Assembly (NCBI RefSeq): GCF_040371085.1
Contig: NZ_JAMBMT010000001.1
Location: 2,728,001-2,792,000, forward strand
DNA: 64,000 nucleotides
Direction of reading: 5' to 3'
Source: Psychrobacter sp. AH5
GTDB taxonomy: Bacteria; Pseudomonadota; Gammaproteobacteria; Pseudomonadales; Moraxellaceae
Shown here piece by piece: positions 1 to 7,984 of this stretch; the first letter of the stretch is position 1, and every line of letters begins with the position of its first letter. A model generated the notes under the pieces. It saw only the letters and a program-made list of their open reading frames with translations, searched no databases and was not told the origin of the DNA. A program made the translations under genes and the position numbers.

Positions 1-1392
1 AGCGCTAAACTCGCCTGTAATTTCACCTAAGCTATGCTGGGCTTGTCTTAGGCTCTCAGCGACTAGCTCTCCTGCCTTAAAAACTATTAGCTGCTCATGA
101 GCTTCTGCTAGAGCGTCGGCCGTTCGCCTTAGGGCATCTATGTGCCGAGTACGTGCAATCAGGCTGTTTTCTGGCGGATGAAAGCCTACTTTATCACATA
201 GCGCCTGTATCAATTCTTCAATGCCTGCCCCTGTTTCACATGAAACATTAACTTGTTGATAGCCTTGCTCTGTCATTTCAAGCTGCAATGAAGAGTTGAC
301 GTCATTTTTGCTATCAACACTATTTTCATCATTTAACAAATCACTCTTATTAGCGATAATCAGTAGACGCTTAGCTTCTGGTAGCTTACCAAATAGTTGT
401 TCTGCCAACTCTAAAGGCGTACTCTCGCCTGCTATATCACGGGTGACATCATAGACTAGTAGCAAGATATCGGCTTGAGTGATAGCAGTGCGAGCGCGCT
501 CAATACCGATACGCTCAACGGTATCTTCGGTATCACGTAGACCTGCGGTATCGGTTAGATGCAAGGTTAAACCATTAAGCACTACCGTCTCATTTAGCGT
601 ATCGCGAGTGGTTCCAGCCACTTCAGTAACAATAGCTCGCTCTTGCCCAGCTAGCCGATTGAGTAAACTTGATTTGCCAGCATTAGGCCGACCGGCTAAT
701 ACCACATGAATTCCATCGCGCAGTAGCTGGCCTTGCTTAGCAGTAGCTAATACTTGCTGTACTTGTGCCTGTACTTGTTCAAGCTTTTCTTGAATCACGC
801 CATCGGATAAAAAATCAACATCCTCTTCATCAGGGAAATCTATCGCTGCCTCGACATGCAAACGCAGGTGAATCAGCTGTTCTAGCAGCTGATTGATCTT
901 TTCTGAGAATTCCCCAGTTAATGAGCGAATAGCACTACTGGCCGCCGCTACGCTAGTCGCATCGATAGCATCAGCGATGGCTTCTGCTTGCACCAGATCA
1001 AGCTTGTCATTATCAAAAGCGCGATAAGAGAATTCACCAGCAGTGGCTTGCTTAGCGCCTAGCTCAAACACGCGCGCTAACAGCAGGTTTTGTAATATCA
1101 CGCCGCCATGGCCTTGCAGCTCAATCACGTCTTCACCGGTGAAGGAAAAAGGCGCTTTGAAATAAAGTACTAAGCCTTCATCAATCACTTTACCGTCAGC
1201 CTGATAAAAGCGGCAAAAACTGGCTAAGCGCGGAGTAAAGCGAGTCTTGCCTGTTAATTGACAAGCAATATCATAAGCTTTGGTTCCAGATAAGCGGATA
1301 ATCCCAACACCTCCGCGCCCCAATGGCGTAGCGATAGCAGCAATCGTCGGCAATCCAGAGGTTTTAGTCGCTAGTGTCTCAGTAGAATTCAC
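1..1392 (-). CDS. mnmE: tRNA uridine-5-carboxymethylaminomethyl modification GTPase MnmE (partial, C-terminus cut)
   Basis: This GTPase works with MnmG to modify U34 in the anticodon of certain tRNAs. The frame is open to the window edge, giving 464 codons from a GTG start at 1390-1392. G-domain motifs are visible: P-loop GRPNAGKS (residues 234-241), DTAG (281-284) and NKSD (348-351). The N-terminal folate-binding domain begins around residue 13 with the family-typical LPTIAAIATPLGRGG. The last in-window residues are GEFSA, so about 15 residues carrying the expected C-terminal C-x-G-K lie outside the window. No in-frame ATG gives a complete N-terminus, so GTG is the best start. It is the last gene of the rpmH-rnpA-yidD-yidC-mnmE series, and a terminator lies between yidC and it. 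A parS-like site is embedded at 232-247. Confidence 0.96.
   Translation of the reverse strand, partial: MNSTETLATKTSGLPTIAAIATPLGRGGVGIIRLSGTKAYDIACQLTGKTRFTPRLASFCRFYQADGKVIDEGLVLYFKAPFSFTGEDVIELQGHGGVILQNLLLARVFELGAKQATAGEFSYRAFDNDKLDLVQAEAIADAIDATSVAAASSAIRSLTGEFSEKINQLLEQLIHLRLHVEAAIDFPDEEDVDFLSDGVIQEKLEQVQAQVQQVLATAKQGQLLRDGIHVVLAGRPNAGKSSLLNRLAGQERAIVTEVAGTTRDTLNETVVLNGLTLHLTDTAGLRDTEDTVERIGIERARTAITQADILLLVYDVTRDIAGESTPLELAEQLFGKLPEAKRLLIIANKSDLLNDENSVDSKNDVNSSLQLEMTEQGYQQVNVSCETGAGIEELIQALCDKVGFHPPENSLIARTRHIDALRRTADALAEAHEQLIVFKAGELVAESLRQAQHSLGEITGEFSA
232..247. promoter_or_regulatory. parS-like ParB site inside mnmE
   Basis: The 16-mer TGTTTCACATGAAACA differs at one base from the parS consensus TGTTTCACGTGAAACA. 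It lies in the mnmE coding region and is read there as V-S-C-E-T. ParB binding is inferred from the motif only. Confidence 0.65.
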
Positions 1393-1484
1393 AACTACTC
1401 TCAATTAATCAAAACCCTATTATAGACGGCTAGGCTAATACTGACAAAGTAAACTTTAAATAGCGGAGTTTGATATTTTTATTA

Positions 1485-1514
1485 TAAAAAAACCACCGCC
1501 TAAGCGATGGTTTT
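1485..1514 (-). terminator. Rho-independent terminator after yidC
   Basis: On the minus strand, AACCATCGC and GCGGTGGTT form a 9-bp stem with one G-U pair, followed by a T-run. It lies just past the yidC stop and upstream of mnmE. Confidence 0.75.
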
Positions 1515-1541
1515 AGAAGGATAACCTATCAAAAGATTATT

Positions 1542-3224
1542 TTAGCCAAGCACTTTGACAGTACGGCGCTTTTGCTCTTCTTCAACTTTTTTATTGACGA
1601 TGTATTGCTGCGTCATACTGAATAAGTTATTCACCGTCCAGTACAGTACCAAACCTGCTGGGAAGAACAACATAAAGGCGGTAAAGATAATCGGCAAAAA
1701 CTTCATAACCTTAGCTTGCATAGGATCAGCAGGCTGCGGATTGAGCTGCTGCTGAATGAACATCGACACCCCCATTAATAGCGGCAAGATGAACCAAGGA
1801 TCCATTGCAGATAGATCTTGAATCCACAATATCCAAGGGGCATGACGTAGCTCAACACTCTCAACTAATACCCAGTATAGTGCTAAGAAGATCGGCATCT
1901 GCATCAAGATAGGTAAACAACCCGCCATTGGATTGACTTTTTCTTCTTTATAGATAGCCATCATCTCTTGCGACATCTTCATCCGATCATCGCCATGCTC
2001 TTCTTTGAGCGCGGCAAGCTTAGGCGCTAAAGAGCGCATTTTCGCCATTGAGTAGTAGCTCTTATTTGAGAACCACATCAAGGAGATCTTGACCAAGATA
2101 GTTAGCACAATGATTGACCAACCCCAGTTCCCTAATACTTTATGGATGCCATCAAGAATAGCAAAAAGTATCTTCGATATGGGCCATAATAAGCCATAAT
2201 CAACGGTTTGATTGAGGCCTACTGCGACATCTTTTAGCTCTGATTGTACCTTAGGGCCAGCATATAAAGTGGCGTCTAGAGTCAATTGTTTATTAGCCGC
2301 AATATTTATAGGTTGGCTATTAAAACCAATAAAGTAATCACTACCAGTTTCGCGGCTAAAAAATTGACCCGTGAAGTTCTCTGGCGTCCAAGCGGAGACA
2401 AAATAATGCTGCACGATACCGACCCAGCCTTTGTCGCTGCTTACATTAATCTCATTATTGCCAAATTTGCCAAACTTAAGCTTATTATAAGGATCTTCAG
2501 GAGTACCCCATGCGCCGCCTAAGTAGGTTGCCATACTCAGCGCGCCTTTATCAGACATGCCCGGATCTTTACTATCATCGCGCTTTAACTGCGCAAATAA
2601 CTGACCTTGCCATGGCTGCGCGGTTCGGTTTTGAATCTGATAGCTGACATCAATAGGATACTTATCATTAGTAAAGGTGTAAGTCTTAGTGATAGTCACG
2701 CCATCTTTTTGATAAGTTAGTGGTACTGATAAGGTCTGCTGCCCCTCTTCCATAACGTAATTATCAGCAGTATAGCTATAACTAGCACGGCCCTCTGCAG
2801 TATCGATACCGTCTTGACCTATAAGACCTGACTGAGCGATATAAACACGGTTGCTATTATTTTCAAGCAGCACAAAAGGCTCGTCGCTATCAAGTGTCGC
2901 GTCATATTGCTTGAGCGCGGCATAAACAATATCACCACCTTCAGGATCAATCTTAATGTCATAACGGTTAGTAGTGACAGAGATAAGTCCATTATCTTTA
3001 GTCGGAGCAGTAGTCGCTATACTATTATCAATAGGTAATGTCTGTGCTGGAATATCACCAGCGGTACCAGTAGTAGAGGGAATATCTGCGCCTACTGAAG
3101 TTGCTGATTTTGGCGTAGCTTCTACAGCTGGCGCATCAGCATAATCATCTCGCCATGCCAAAATCAGCAGATAAGCGGTAATTAGCATCGCAATGATGAT
3201 CATTACCCGTAATATCTTTTGCAT
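1542..3224 (-). CDS. yidC: Membrane protein insertase YidC
   Basis: YidC inserts and folds inner-membrane proteins, alone or with SecYEG. The 560 residues fit the gammaproteobacterial form: an N-terminal anchor (about residues 5-23), a linker rich in T/S/A, a large periplasmic domain (about 75-340), then the conserved hydrophobic core from about 350. Core motifs include PILMQMPIFLALYWVL and, near the end, LYWTVNNLFSMTQQYIVNK. The positive charge in the groove helix, an Arg in E. coli (R366), appears to be Lys379 here (ILVKISLMW). The ATG at 3222-3224 opens directly into the anchor. The 270 bp upstream, towards yidD, hold a DnaA-box cluster rather than a gene. Confidence 0.97.
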   Translation of the reverse strand: MQKILRVMIIIAMLITAYLLILAWRDDYADAPAVEATPKSATSVGADIPSTTGTAGDIPAQTLPIDNSIATTAPTKDNGLISVTTNRYDIKIDPEGGDIVYAALKQYDATLDSDEPFVLLENNSNRVYIAQSGLIGQDGIDTAEGRASYSYTADNYVMEEGQQTLSVPLTYQKDGVTITKTYTFTNDKYPIDVSYQIQNRTAQPWQGQLFAQLKRDDSKDPGMSDKGALSMATYLGGAWGTPEDPYNKLKFGKFGNNEINVSSDKGWVGIVQHYFVSAWTPENFTGQFFSRETGSDYFIGFNSQPINIAANKQLTLDATLYAGPKVQSELKDVAVGLNQTVDYGLLWPISKILFAILDGIHKVLGNWGWSIIVLTILVKISLMWFSNKSYYSMAKMRSLAPKLAALKEEHGDDRMKMSQEMMAIYKEEKVNPMAGCLPILMQMPIFLALYWVLVESVELRHAPWILWIQDLSAMDPWFILPLLMGVSMFIQQQLNPQPADPMQAKVMKFLPIIFTAFMLFFPAGLVLYWTVNNLFSMTQQYIVNKKVEEEQKRRTVKVLG

Positions 3225-3388
3225 AAACCTGTCCTAGATTAAAAAATTAGGGAACCAAACATGAGGGCATGCATCATAATTACTGGGACAAAACTGCTCA
3301 TGTCGCTAGCAGCTCTAATATAATCAGTAATCATTTACATAAAATGTGCATTATTTTACTAAAAATCTAGCCTAAATGATACCAACAG

Positions 3389-3477
3389 TGTGGATAGGCT
3401 GTGGATAACTCTAATAAATTGGGGATAACTTACTAAAATAAGGAGAACTACTAGATAATTATCATTAGTTATCCACA
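3389..3477. other. Secondary DnaA-box cluster between yidC and yidD
   Basis: Four DnaA-box-like 9-mers lie within 90 bp of the yidC-yidD gap. They are TTATCCACA at 3469-3477 (plus), its complement at 3400-3408, CTATCCACA (minus) at 3389-3397 and TTATCCCCA (minus) at 3420-3428. The main cluster lies about 1.3 kb away beyond rpmH. The AT-rich rnpA-yidD junction falls between the two. This could be part of a bipartite origin or a DnaA-titrating site; both readings are inference. Confidence 0.7.
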
Positions 3478-3494
3478 ATCTATCCTATGCAAAT

Positions 3495-3848
3495 CTATTT
3501 TTGGCTTAGAAGATTGTTTAAACGTGCTACATAGCTGGTGTTATCAAGATAAACACTCAAACTCTCATTACTAACAGCAGGGCGGTAGTGATAGCGGTTT
3601 AAAGGAAGCGGGACAAAATCGATACCATGTCCACCCCAAGGTTGACAACGACCAAGGCGTTTAACGAGTAACCAACCTCCTGATCGAACCCCATGCCAAG
3701 CAATAGCTTGTTTACCATAATTTGAACAAGTTGGATAATAACGACAACGAGCCGGTATTATTGGACTTATTATCTTTTGATAAAAATTAATACATCCAAT
3801 AAATATTTTATTTATAAAATGATTAATATTATTTTTATAACTATACAT
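3495..3848 (-). CDS. yidD: Membrane protein insertion efficiency factor YidD
   Basis: A small membrane-associated protein that helps YidC-dependent insertion. The family signature CRYYPTC-SNYG is at residues 35-44, and CQPWGGHGIDFVP at 68-80. At 117 residues it is longer than many homologues: the last 30 or so residues, after NRYHYR, are a non-conserved tail. The start codon is separated from the rnpA stop by a single base, so the two are probably translationally coupled. The first 30 codons are extremely AT-rich (many N, I, K, F), continuing the AT-rich end of rnpA. Confidence 0.93.
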   Translation of the reverse strand: MYSYKNNINHFINKIFIGCINFYQKIISPIIPARCRYYPTCSNYGKQAIAWHGVRSGGWLLVKRLGRCQPWGGHGIDFVPLPLNRYHYRPAVSNESLSVYLDNTSYVARLNNLLSQK

Positions 3849-3849
3849 T

Positions 3850-4221
3850 TTATTTTTTTTCTATTTTTTTAAAAATATTATTAATTTGTTTTTTTATATC
3901 TTTATTACTAATATCTTTTATAGAATTTTTTACTATAAATACAATATCTTTATTTTCTAAATTAAAAGCTTGATTACGAAAGTTCTCTCTAATTAAACGT
4001 TTGACCAAATTGCGGCTGACAGCGTTAGGAACTTTGCGTTTAGTAATAGCCATACCGACGCGCGGCTGATCAAGCGTATTGCTACGTATAAATGCCATTA
4101 AATGGCTCTGATGCAATTTACGCTCAGGAGCATCAAACACCTCACGAAAAGCTGCTGGAGTGAGTAGACGCTGCTCTTTAGTGAAGCGGAAGGTAGGGGT
4201 AGCTAAAGACGAATGGGACAT
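3850..4221 (-). CDS. rnpA: Ribonuclease P protein component
   Basis: The basic protein subunit of RNase P, which with the catalytic RNA removes 5' leaders from pre-tRNAs. The diagnostic RNR region SRNLVKRLIRENFR is at residues 69-82, preceded by PRVGMAITKRKV. Length (123 aa) is normal. The C-terminal 40 residues are almost entirely K/N/I/D/F encoded by A and T, giving a patch above 80% AT near 3850-3990 that differs sharply from the N-terminal half. It follows rpmH but is separated from it by a terminator hairpin at 4327-4354, so it may be partly uncoupled from ribosomal protein expression. Confidence 0.95.
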   Translation of the reverse strand: MSHSSLATPTFRFTKEQRLLTPAAFREVFDAPERKLHQSHLMAFIRSNTLDQPRVGMAITKRKVPNAVSRNLVKRLIRENFRNQAFNLENKDIVFIVKNSIKDISNKDIKKQINNIFKKIEKK

Positions 4222-4326
4222 AGTGCGGCCTAAAATAAGAGCTATACCATAGTTATTGGTTAAATAACTATTTAAGCATTTGATGTGATATATGAAATAT
4301 TAAGTACTTAGTACAAATTATAGAGA

Positions 4327-4354
4327 CAAAAAAAGCGCCTACGAGGGCGCTTTT
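4327..4354 (-). terminator. Terminator/attenuator between rpmH and rnpA
   Basis: A perfect 9-bp stem (AAAAGCGCC / GGCGCTTTT, arms 4331-4339 and 4346-4354) has a 6-nt loop. On the minus strand it ends in a run of seven T. Because rnpA and yidD lie downstream, it probably attenuates rather than ends the transcript. Confidence 0.85.
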
Positions 4355-4391
4355 AATATATGTCTTAGTTATCAATCATAACCAATACTAT

Positions 4392-4526
4392 TTACACAGT
4401 AAGACGATGACGTCCTTTAGCGCGGCGACGTGCCAATACTTGACGGCCTTTCTTCGTTGCCATACGTGCACGGAAACCGTGAGTACGTTTACGCTTGATC
4501 ACGCTTGGTTGGAATGTACGTTTCAT
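4392..4526 (-). CDS. rpmH: 50S ribosomal protein L34
   Basis: A 44-residue, very basic ribosomal protein. It begins [19 protein letters not shown], contains [18 protein letters not shown] and ends HRLTV, a complete and typical L34. Start ATG is at 4524-4526 and stop TAA at 4392-4394. It is transcribed away from the dnaA-proximal origin and heads the rpmH-rnpA-yidD-yidC-mnmE series, as in most bacteria. Confidence 0.98.
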   Translation of the reverse strand: MKRTFQPSVIKRKRTHGFRARMATKKGRQVLARRRAKGRHRLTV

Positions 4527-4779
4527 AACTCACCTATCAAAATAATGGACTAAATTCAAATAATGCGGGATTATATCATTTTACTAAATTTAGGTCAATA
4601 AACTAATTGATTGTTTTGCTAGTAATTACTCTTAATATGCCAATTGCTCCTAGTACGCCATTGCTGCTGTTCTTTAGTCCTCTTTTATATTTTAACTCAG
4701 TATAATTTGTAATCTACTAAGCTGTTTGTTCAGTTTTATTACTAATCTTACTGTCACTTTTGCTAACGCTTTTAGGAAG

Positions 4780-5014
4780 TTATCCACAGATTTTGTCGTT
4801 CTCTATAATAATTAACTATTAATATATATAAGTATTGTTGTTATTGGGGCCCTATATTTCTGCGGATAAGTCAATATAATCGTTACTTATCAAAGTATTA
4901 GAGTATGGGTAACCCTGTGGATAACCTGTGGATGGAATGGGGGTAACTCAGGTACTAAAGTTATCCCCAAAACTATCCACAGGGTTATCCCCAAAAAACA
5001 GGATGTTATCCACA
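4780..5014. other. oriC: Probable chromosomal origin oriC (main DnaA-box cluster)
   Basis: The 635-bp rpmH-dnaA gap holds a dense set of DnaA boxes. Perfect TTATCCACA occurs at 4780-4788 (+), 4916-4924 (-) and 5006-5014 (+). One-mismatch or C-variant boxes are at 4861-4869 (-), 4961-4969 (+), 4973-4981 (+) and 4985-4993 (+), with a weaker one at 4927-4935 (-). An AT-only stretch around 4806-4832 between the first two boxes is a candidate unwinding element. The dnaA promoter must also lie here. The rest of the gap (4527-4779 and 5015-5161) shows no gene. Confidence 0.9.
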
Positions 5015-5161
5015 GGCTATTTGTGGTAGATTATGCCCCTATTAATACTGTAATTTATTACTATTTTTTTGGATTAAATTTAAGATCAAGTACGCAGTTA
5101 AATGCCTAGCTCTAAGCGCTAATACATCGCATTTACTATTGAATAATAAGGTTAGTTTTTC

Positions 5162-6664
5162 ATGATAGATACCGCTACACTTTGGGATAAATGCTTGGAT
5201 GACCTGCGTTATCATGTCAAAGATAATGTCTTTACTATGTGGTTGAGACCTTTATCAGCGCATCAAGAAGCGCAAACCTTAGTGATTAGAGCGCCCAATG
5301 ATTATTTTGTTTCTTACATCAAAAAAAATCATTTGGACGATATTCGTCAATTAGTCGCTAAGCATAGCCAAGACAACATTGATGACGTAGTTGTTCGGGT
5401 TGATAACATTGCTCAGTCTGATCAGAGTAGTGAGCAAGATACTATTGCTAGCAACCCTACTAGTAGCAATGCTCAAGCGAATAATTCTTTATTTACTAAT
5501 GATAATGGGGGCTCCTCCCCTACCCTCTTACCACAAAATAAATCAGCGCAAAATAATAACGAGAGTTTAACGCTAGCCGCTAGAGCTGATGCTGGTACTA
5601 ATCATCAGTATGCGGCTCTCATTGACTCTGCTGATGCCAAATCACTCAGTTACCTAAACCCTGATTTTACCTTTGAAACCTTTGTTACTGGCAAGTCAAA
5701 CAACCTTGCTTACAAGGCTTGTTATGAGCTCAGTAAGCGCCAATCAAAAAATAGACATAATCCATTATTTATATATGGTCCTTCAGGATTAGGAAAAACT
5801 CATTTAATGCATTCTGTTGCTCAGCGCTATTTAAAAAATAATAGAAGTTTTTATTATTTCACTTCTGAGAAATTTATTAACCAATTAGTTTATTCTTTAA
5901 GAAATAATAAAATAGAAGATTTTAAAAAGAAAATTAAAAAAGTTGATTTATTGATTGTCGATGATATTCATGTGTTAGCAGGAAAGACTAAAAGTAGTAA
6001 TGAATTTTTGACCTTATTTGCCGATTTTACTAGTGGTGATAAACAGCTTATTTTGGCCTCAGATCGTCATCCTTCACAAATGACTGAGTTTGATGAGAGA
6101 TTTCGCTCACGGTTTTCTTGGGGTTTAACAGTGGCCGTTGAGCCACCTGAGATTGATACGCGAGTGCAGATATTACAAAGAAAAGCCGCCTCCTTTGGCA
6201 TGATACTACCCAAAGAGTGCGCTTTATTTATTGCACAAAATGTCGTCTCTAATGTCAGAAGATTGGAAGGCGCTTTGAATCAAGTGTTTGCCAATGCGAA
6301 TCTGACAGGTGCACCGGTGACGCTTGAGATGGTGCAGTATGCGCTAAAAGACATAGTCGCTATGCGTGTACAAGCGGTTAATATGGATAATATTCGTAAA
6401 GTTGTCGCTGAATACTATGATATAAGCGTTAAGGACTTGATGGGACGTAAGCGTACTCGTAGTATTGCCAGACCACGGCAGATAGCCATGGCACTATCGC
6501 GGGAGCTGACTGGGGACAGCTATCCTGATATTGGTCAGTCATTTGGAGGCCGCGACCACACGACCGTTATGCATGGCTGTGAAAAAGTCGCTCAATTGCG
6601 CGCGGAAGATCCTACGGTAGACAAAGACTATAAAGCTTTAGCTATGATGTTACAGGCTGGATAG
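5162..6664 (+). CDS. dnaA: Chromosomal replication initiator protein DnaA
   Basis: DnaA binds the boxes in the adjacent gap, unwinds oriC and loads DnaB. All four domains are seen: domain I (WDKCLDDL, residues 8-15), a long N/S/Q-rich domain II linker (about 85-165), an AAA+ domain with Walker A GPSGLGKT (206-213) and Walker B LLIVDDIH (263-270), and the C-terminal box-binding domain with GGRDHTTVMHGCEKV. At 500 residues it is longer than E. coli DnaA (467) because of the linker. Upstream Shine-Dalgarno pairing is weak (AAGG near 5149). Codons around the AAA+ core (about 5740-5990) are much more AT-rich than the ends of the gene. It starts the dnaA-dnaN-recF-gyrB series. Confidence 0.98.
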   Translation: MIDTATLWDKCLDDLRYHVKDNVFTMWLRPLSAHQEAQTLVIRAPNDYFVSYIKKNHLDDIRQLVAKHSQDNIDDVVVRVDNIAQSDQSSEQDTIASNPTSSNAQANNSLFTNDNGGSSPTLLPQNKSAQNNNESLTLAARADAGTNHQYAALIDSADAKSLSYLNPDFTFETFVTGKSNNLAYKACYELSKRQSKNRHNPLFIYGPSGLGKTHLMHSVAQRYLKNNRSFYYFTSEKFINQLVYSLRNNKIEDFKKKIKKVDLLIVDDIHVLAGKTKSSNEFLTLFADFTSGDKQLILASDRHPSQMTEFDERFRSRFSWGLTVAVEPPEIDTRVQILQRKAASFGMILPKECALFIAQNVVSNVRRLEGALNQVFANANLTGAPVTLEMVQYALKDIVAMRVQAVNMDNIRKVVAEYYDISVKDLMGRKRTRSIARPRQIAMALSRELTGDSYPDIGQSFGGRDHTTVMHGCEKVAQLRAEDPTVDKDYKALAMMLQAG

Positions 6665-6777
6665 TAGCGAATAGTTACGCGGTATTTTAGCGGCTAAATA
6701 TAGTTTATAATGATTCAAACTTATAAAAATATAACTACCTCTACAAACAGATTTCTTTAAAAATAAGAGTACCTAGC

Positions 6778-7953
6778 ATGCAATTATCGATTAATCGTGA
6801 GTCGTTGTTAAAAGCTATTAACTTAATCGCCAAGGCTGCTGACAAGCGTCATAATATGGTGATTTTGGGCAATATAAAGTTGCAATTATCTGAATCAGAG
6901 CTAGTATTGACCGCTTCTGATTTAGAGGTTGAGCTGACCTCTACCCTTAAATTACCTGCAGGCGCTTGCGTAGCAGCCGGGACAACGACTCTACCTGCGA
7001 TGAAACTCAAAGATATTTGTCGATCATTGCCGGCTCAAGCACAAATCACGCTAACCACTCAAGAAAATGAGCGCTGCTTATTGACTAGTGGCAAGAGCCG
7101 CTTTACCTTAGGGACTTTGCCAAGCAGTGATTATCCAAATTTAGGCAATCCTGAAAACATAACGGCTTTGACTATCAGCCGTAGCCGCTTGATAGATCTG
7201 ATTCATAAAACACAGTTTGCCATGGCGATTCAAGATGTCCGCTATTATTTGACTGGTATGCTCTTTGATGTGTCACAGCAGCAGCTGACTACGGTGGCTA
7301 CCGATGGTCACAGATTAGCTTTGGCGCGTAGTGTGATTGATATTGATAGTGATTTAAACATGCAAGCTATATTGCCCCGTAAAGCGGTGATTGAGCTAGA
7401 ACGTTTGGCGACTGAGCTAGGCAAGATGCTAGGTGATAAAGATAATGTCGTAACTTTAAGTTTCGGCAGAGAGTTCTTACAAGTCAGTTTGCCGTTTGGC
7501 GATGTTGATAGCACAGGGCAGGTGAGCACAGACTTGATGGTAACCTTTACCGCCCGTCTTATTGACGGTAAATTTCCAGACTATCGCCGAGTTATGCCCA
7601 GTAATACTGATAAGCTAGCTTTATTTAGTCAAGAAAAAATGACTGATGTGTTACGCCGAGTCGCTATTTTAAGTAACGAAAAGTCTCGCGGTGTAGTATT
7701 TAACTTTGCTAGCGATGGCATGGTTGAGATTCGAGCCAATAACGCTGAGCAAGATGAAGCGGTAGAGATGATTCAGGCAAAGTATCAAGGTGAGCCGATG
7801 GAGCTATCCTTTAATGCCGCCTATCTGCAAGATGTATTGGGCGTCATTCAAGGCGAGGTGCAGATGCACATGAGTCAGTCCAATGCTTCAGTTTTGGTCA
7901 ATCAGTTAAATGATGACTTTCATCAATACGTTATTATGCCAATGCGCATATAA
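6778..7953 (+). CDS. dnaN: DNA polymerase III subunit beta (sliding clamp)
   Basis: The clamp dimer encircles DNA and tethers polymerase III. The 391-residue product begins MQLSINRESLLKAINLIAKA, contains the family-typical ATDGHRLALAR in the middle domain and KFPDYRRVMP before the third domain, and ends in YVIMPMRI, the hydrophobic groove side typical of the clamp C-terminus. The 113-bp gap from dnaA has no terminator, so co-transcription with dnaA is likely. recF follows 31 bp downstream. Confidence 0.98.
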   Translation: MQLSINRESLLKAINLIAKAADKRHNMVILGNIKLQLSESELVLTASDLEVELTSTLKLPAGACVAAGTTTLPAMKLKDICRSLPAQAQITLTTQENERCLLTSGKSRFTLGTLPSSDYPNLGNPENITALTISRSRLIDLIHKTQFAMAIQDVRYYLTGMLFDVSQQQLTTVATDGHRLALARSVIDIDSDLNMQAILPRKAVIELERLATELGKMLGDKDNVVTLSFGREFLQVSLPFGDVDSTGQVSTDLMVTFTARLIDGKFPDYRRVMPSNTDKLALFSQEKMTDVLRRVAILSNEKSRGVVFNFASDGMVEIRANNAEQDEAVEMIQAKYQGEPMELSFNAAYLQDVLGVIQGEVQMHMSQSNASVLVNQLNDDFHQYVIMPMRI

Positions 7954-7984
7954 TAGCAAGCTGAACAAGGCTAGTATAATTATC

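Noticed and set aside
7910..7984. Upstream extension of recF into dnaN
   Set aside because: The 25 extra codons are not RecF-like and overlap dnaN; MIERLQATDLRNL at 7985 is the family start.
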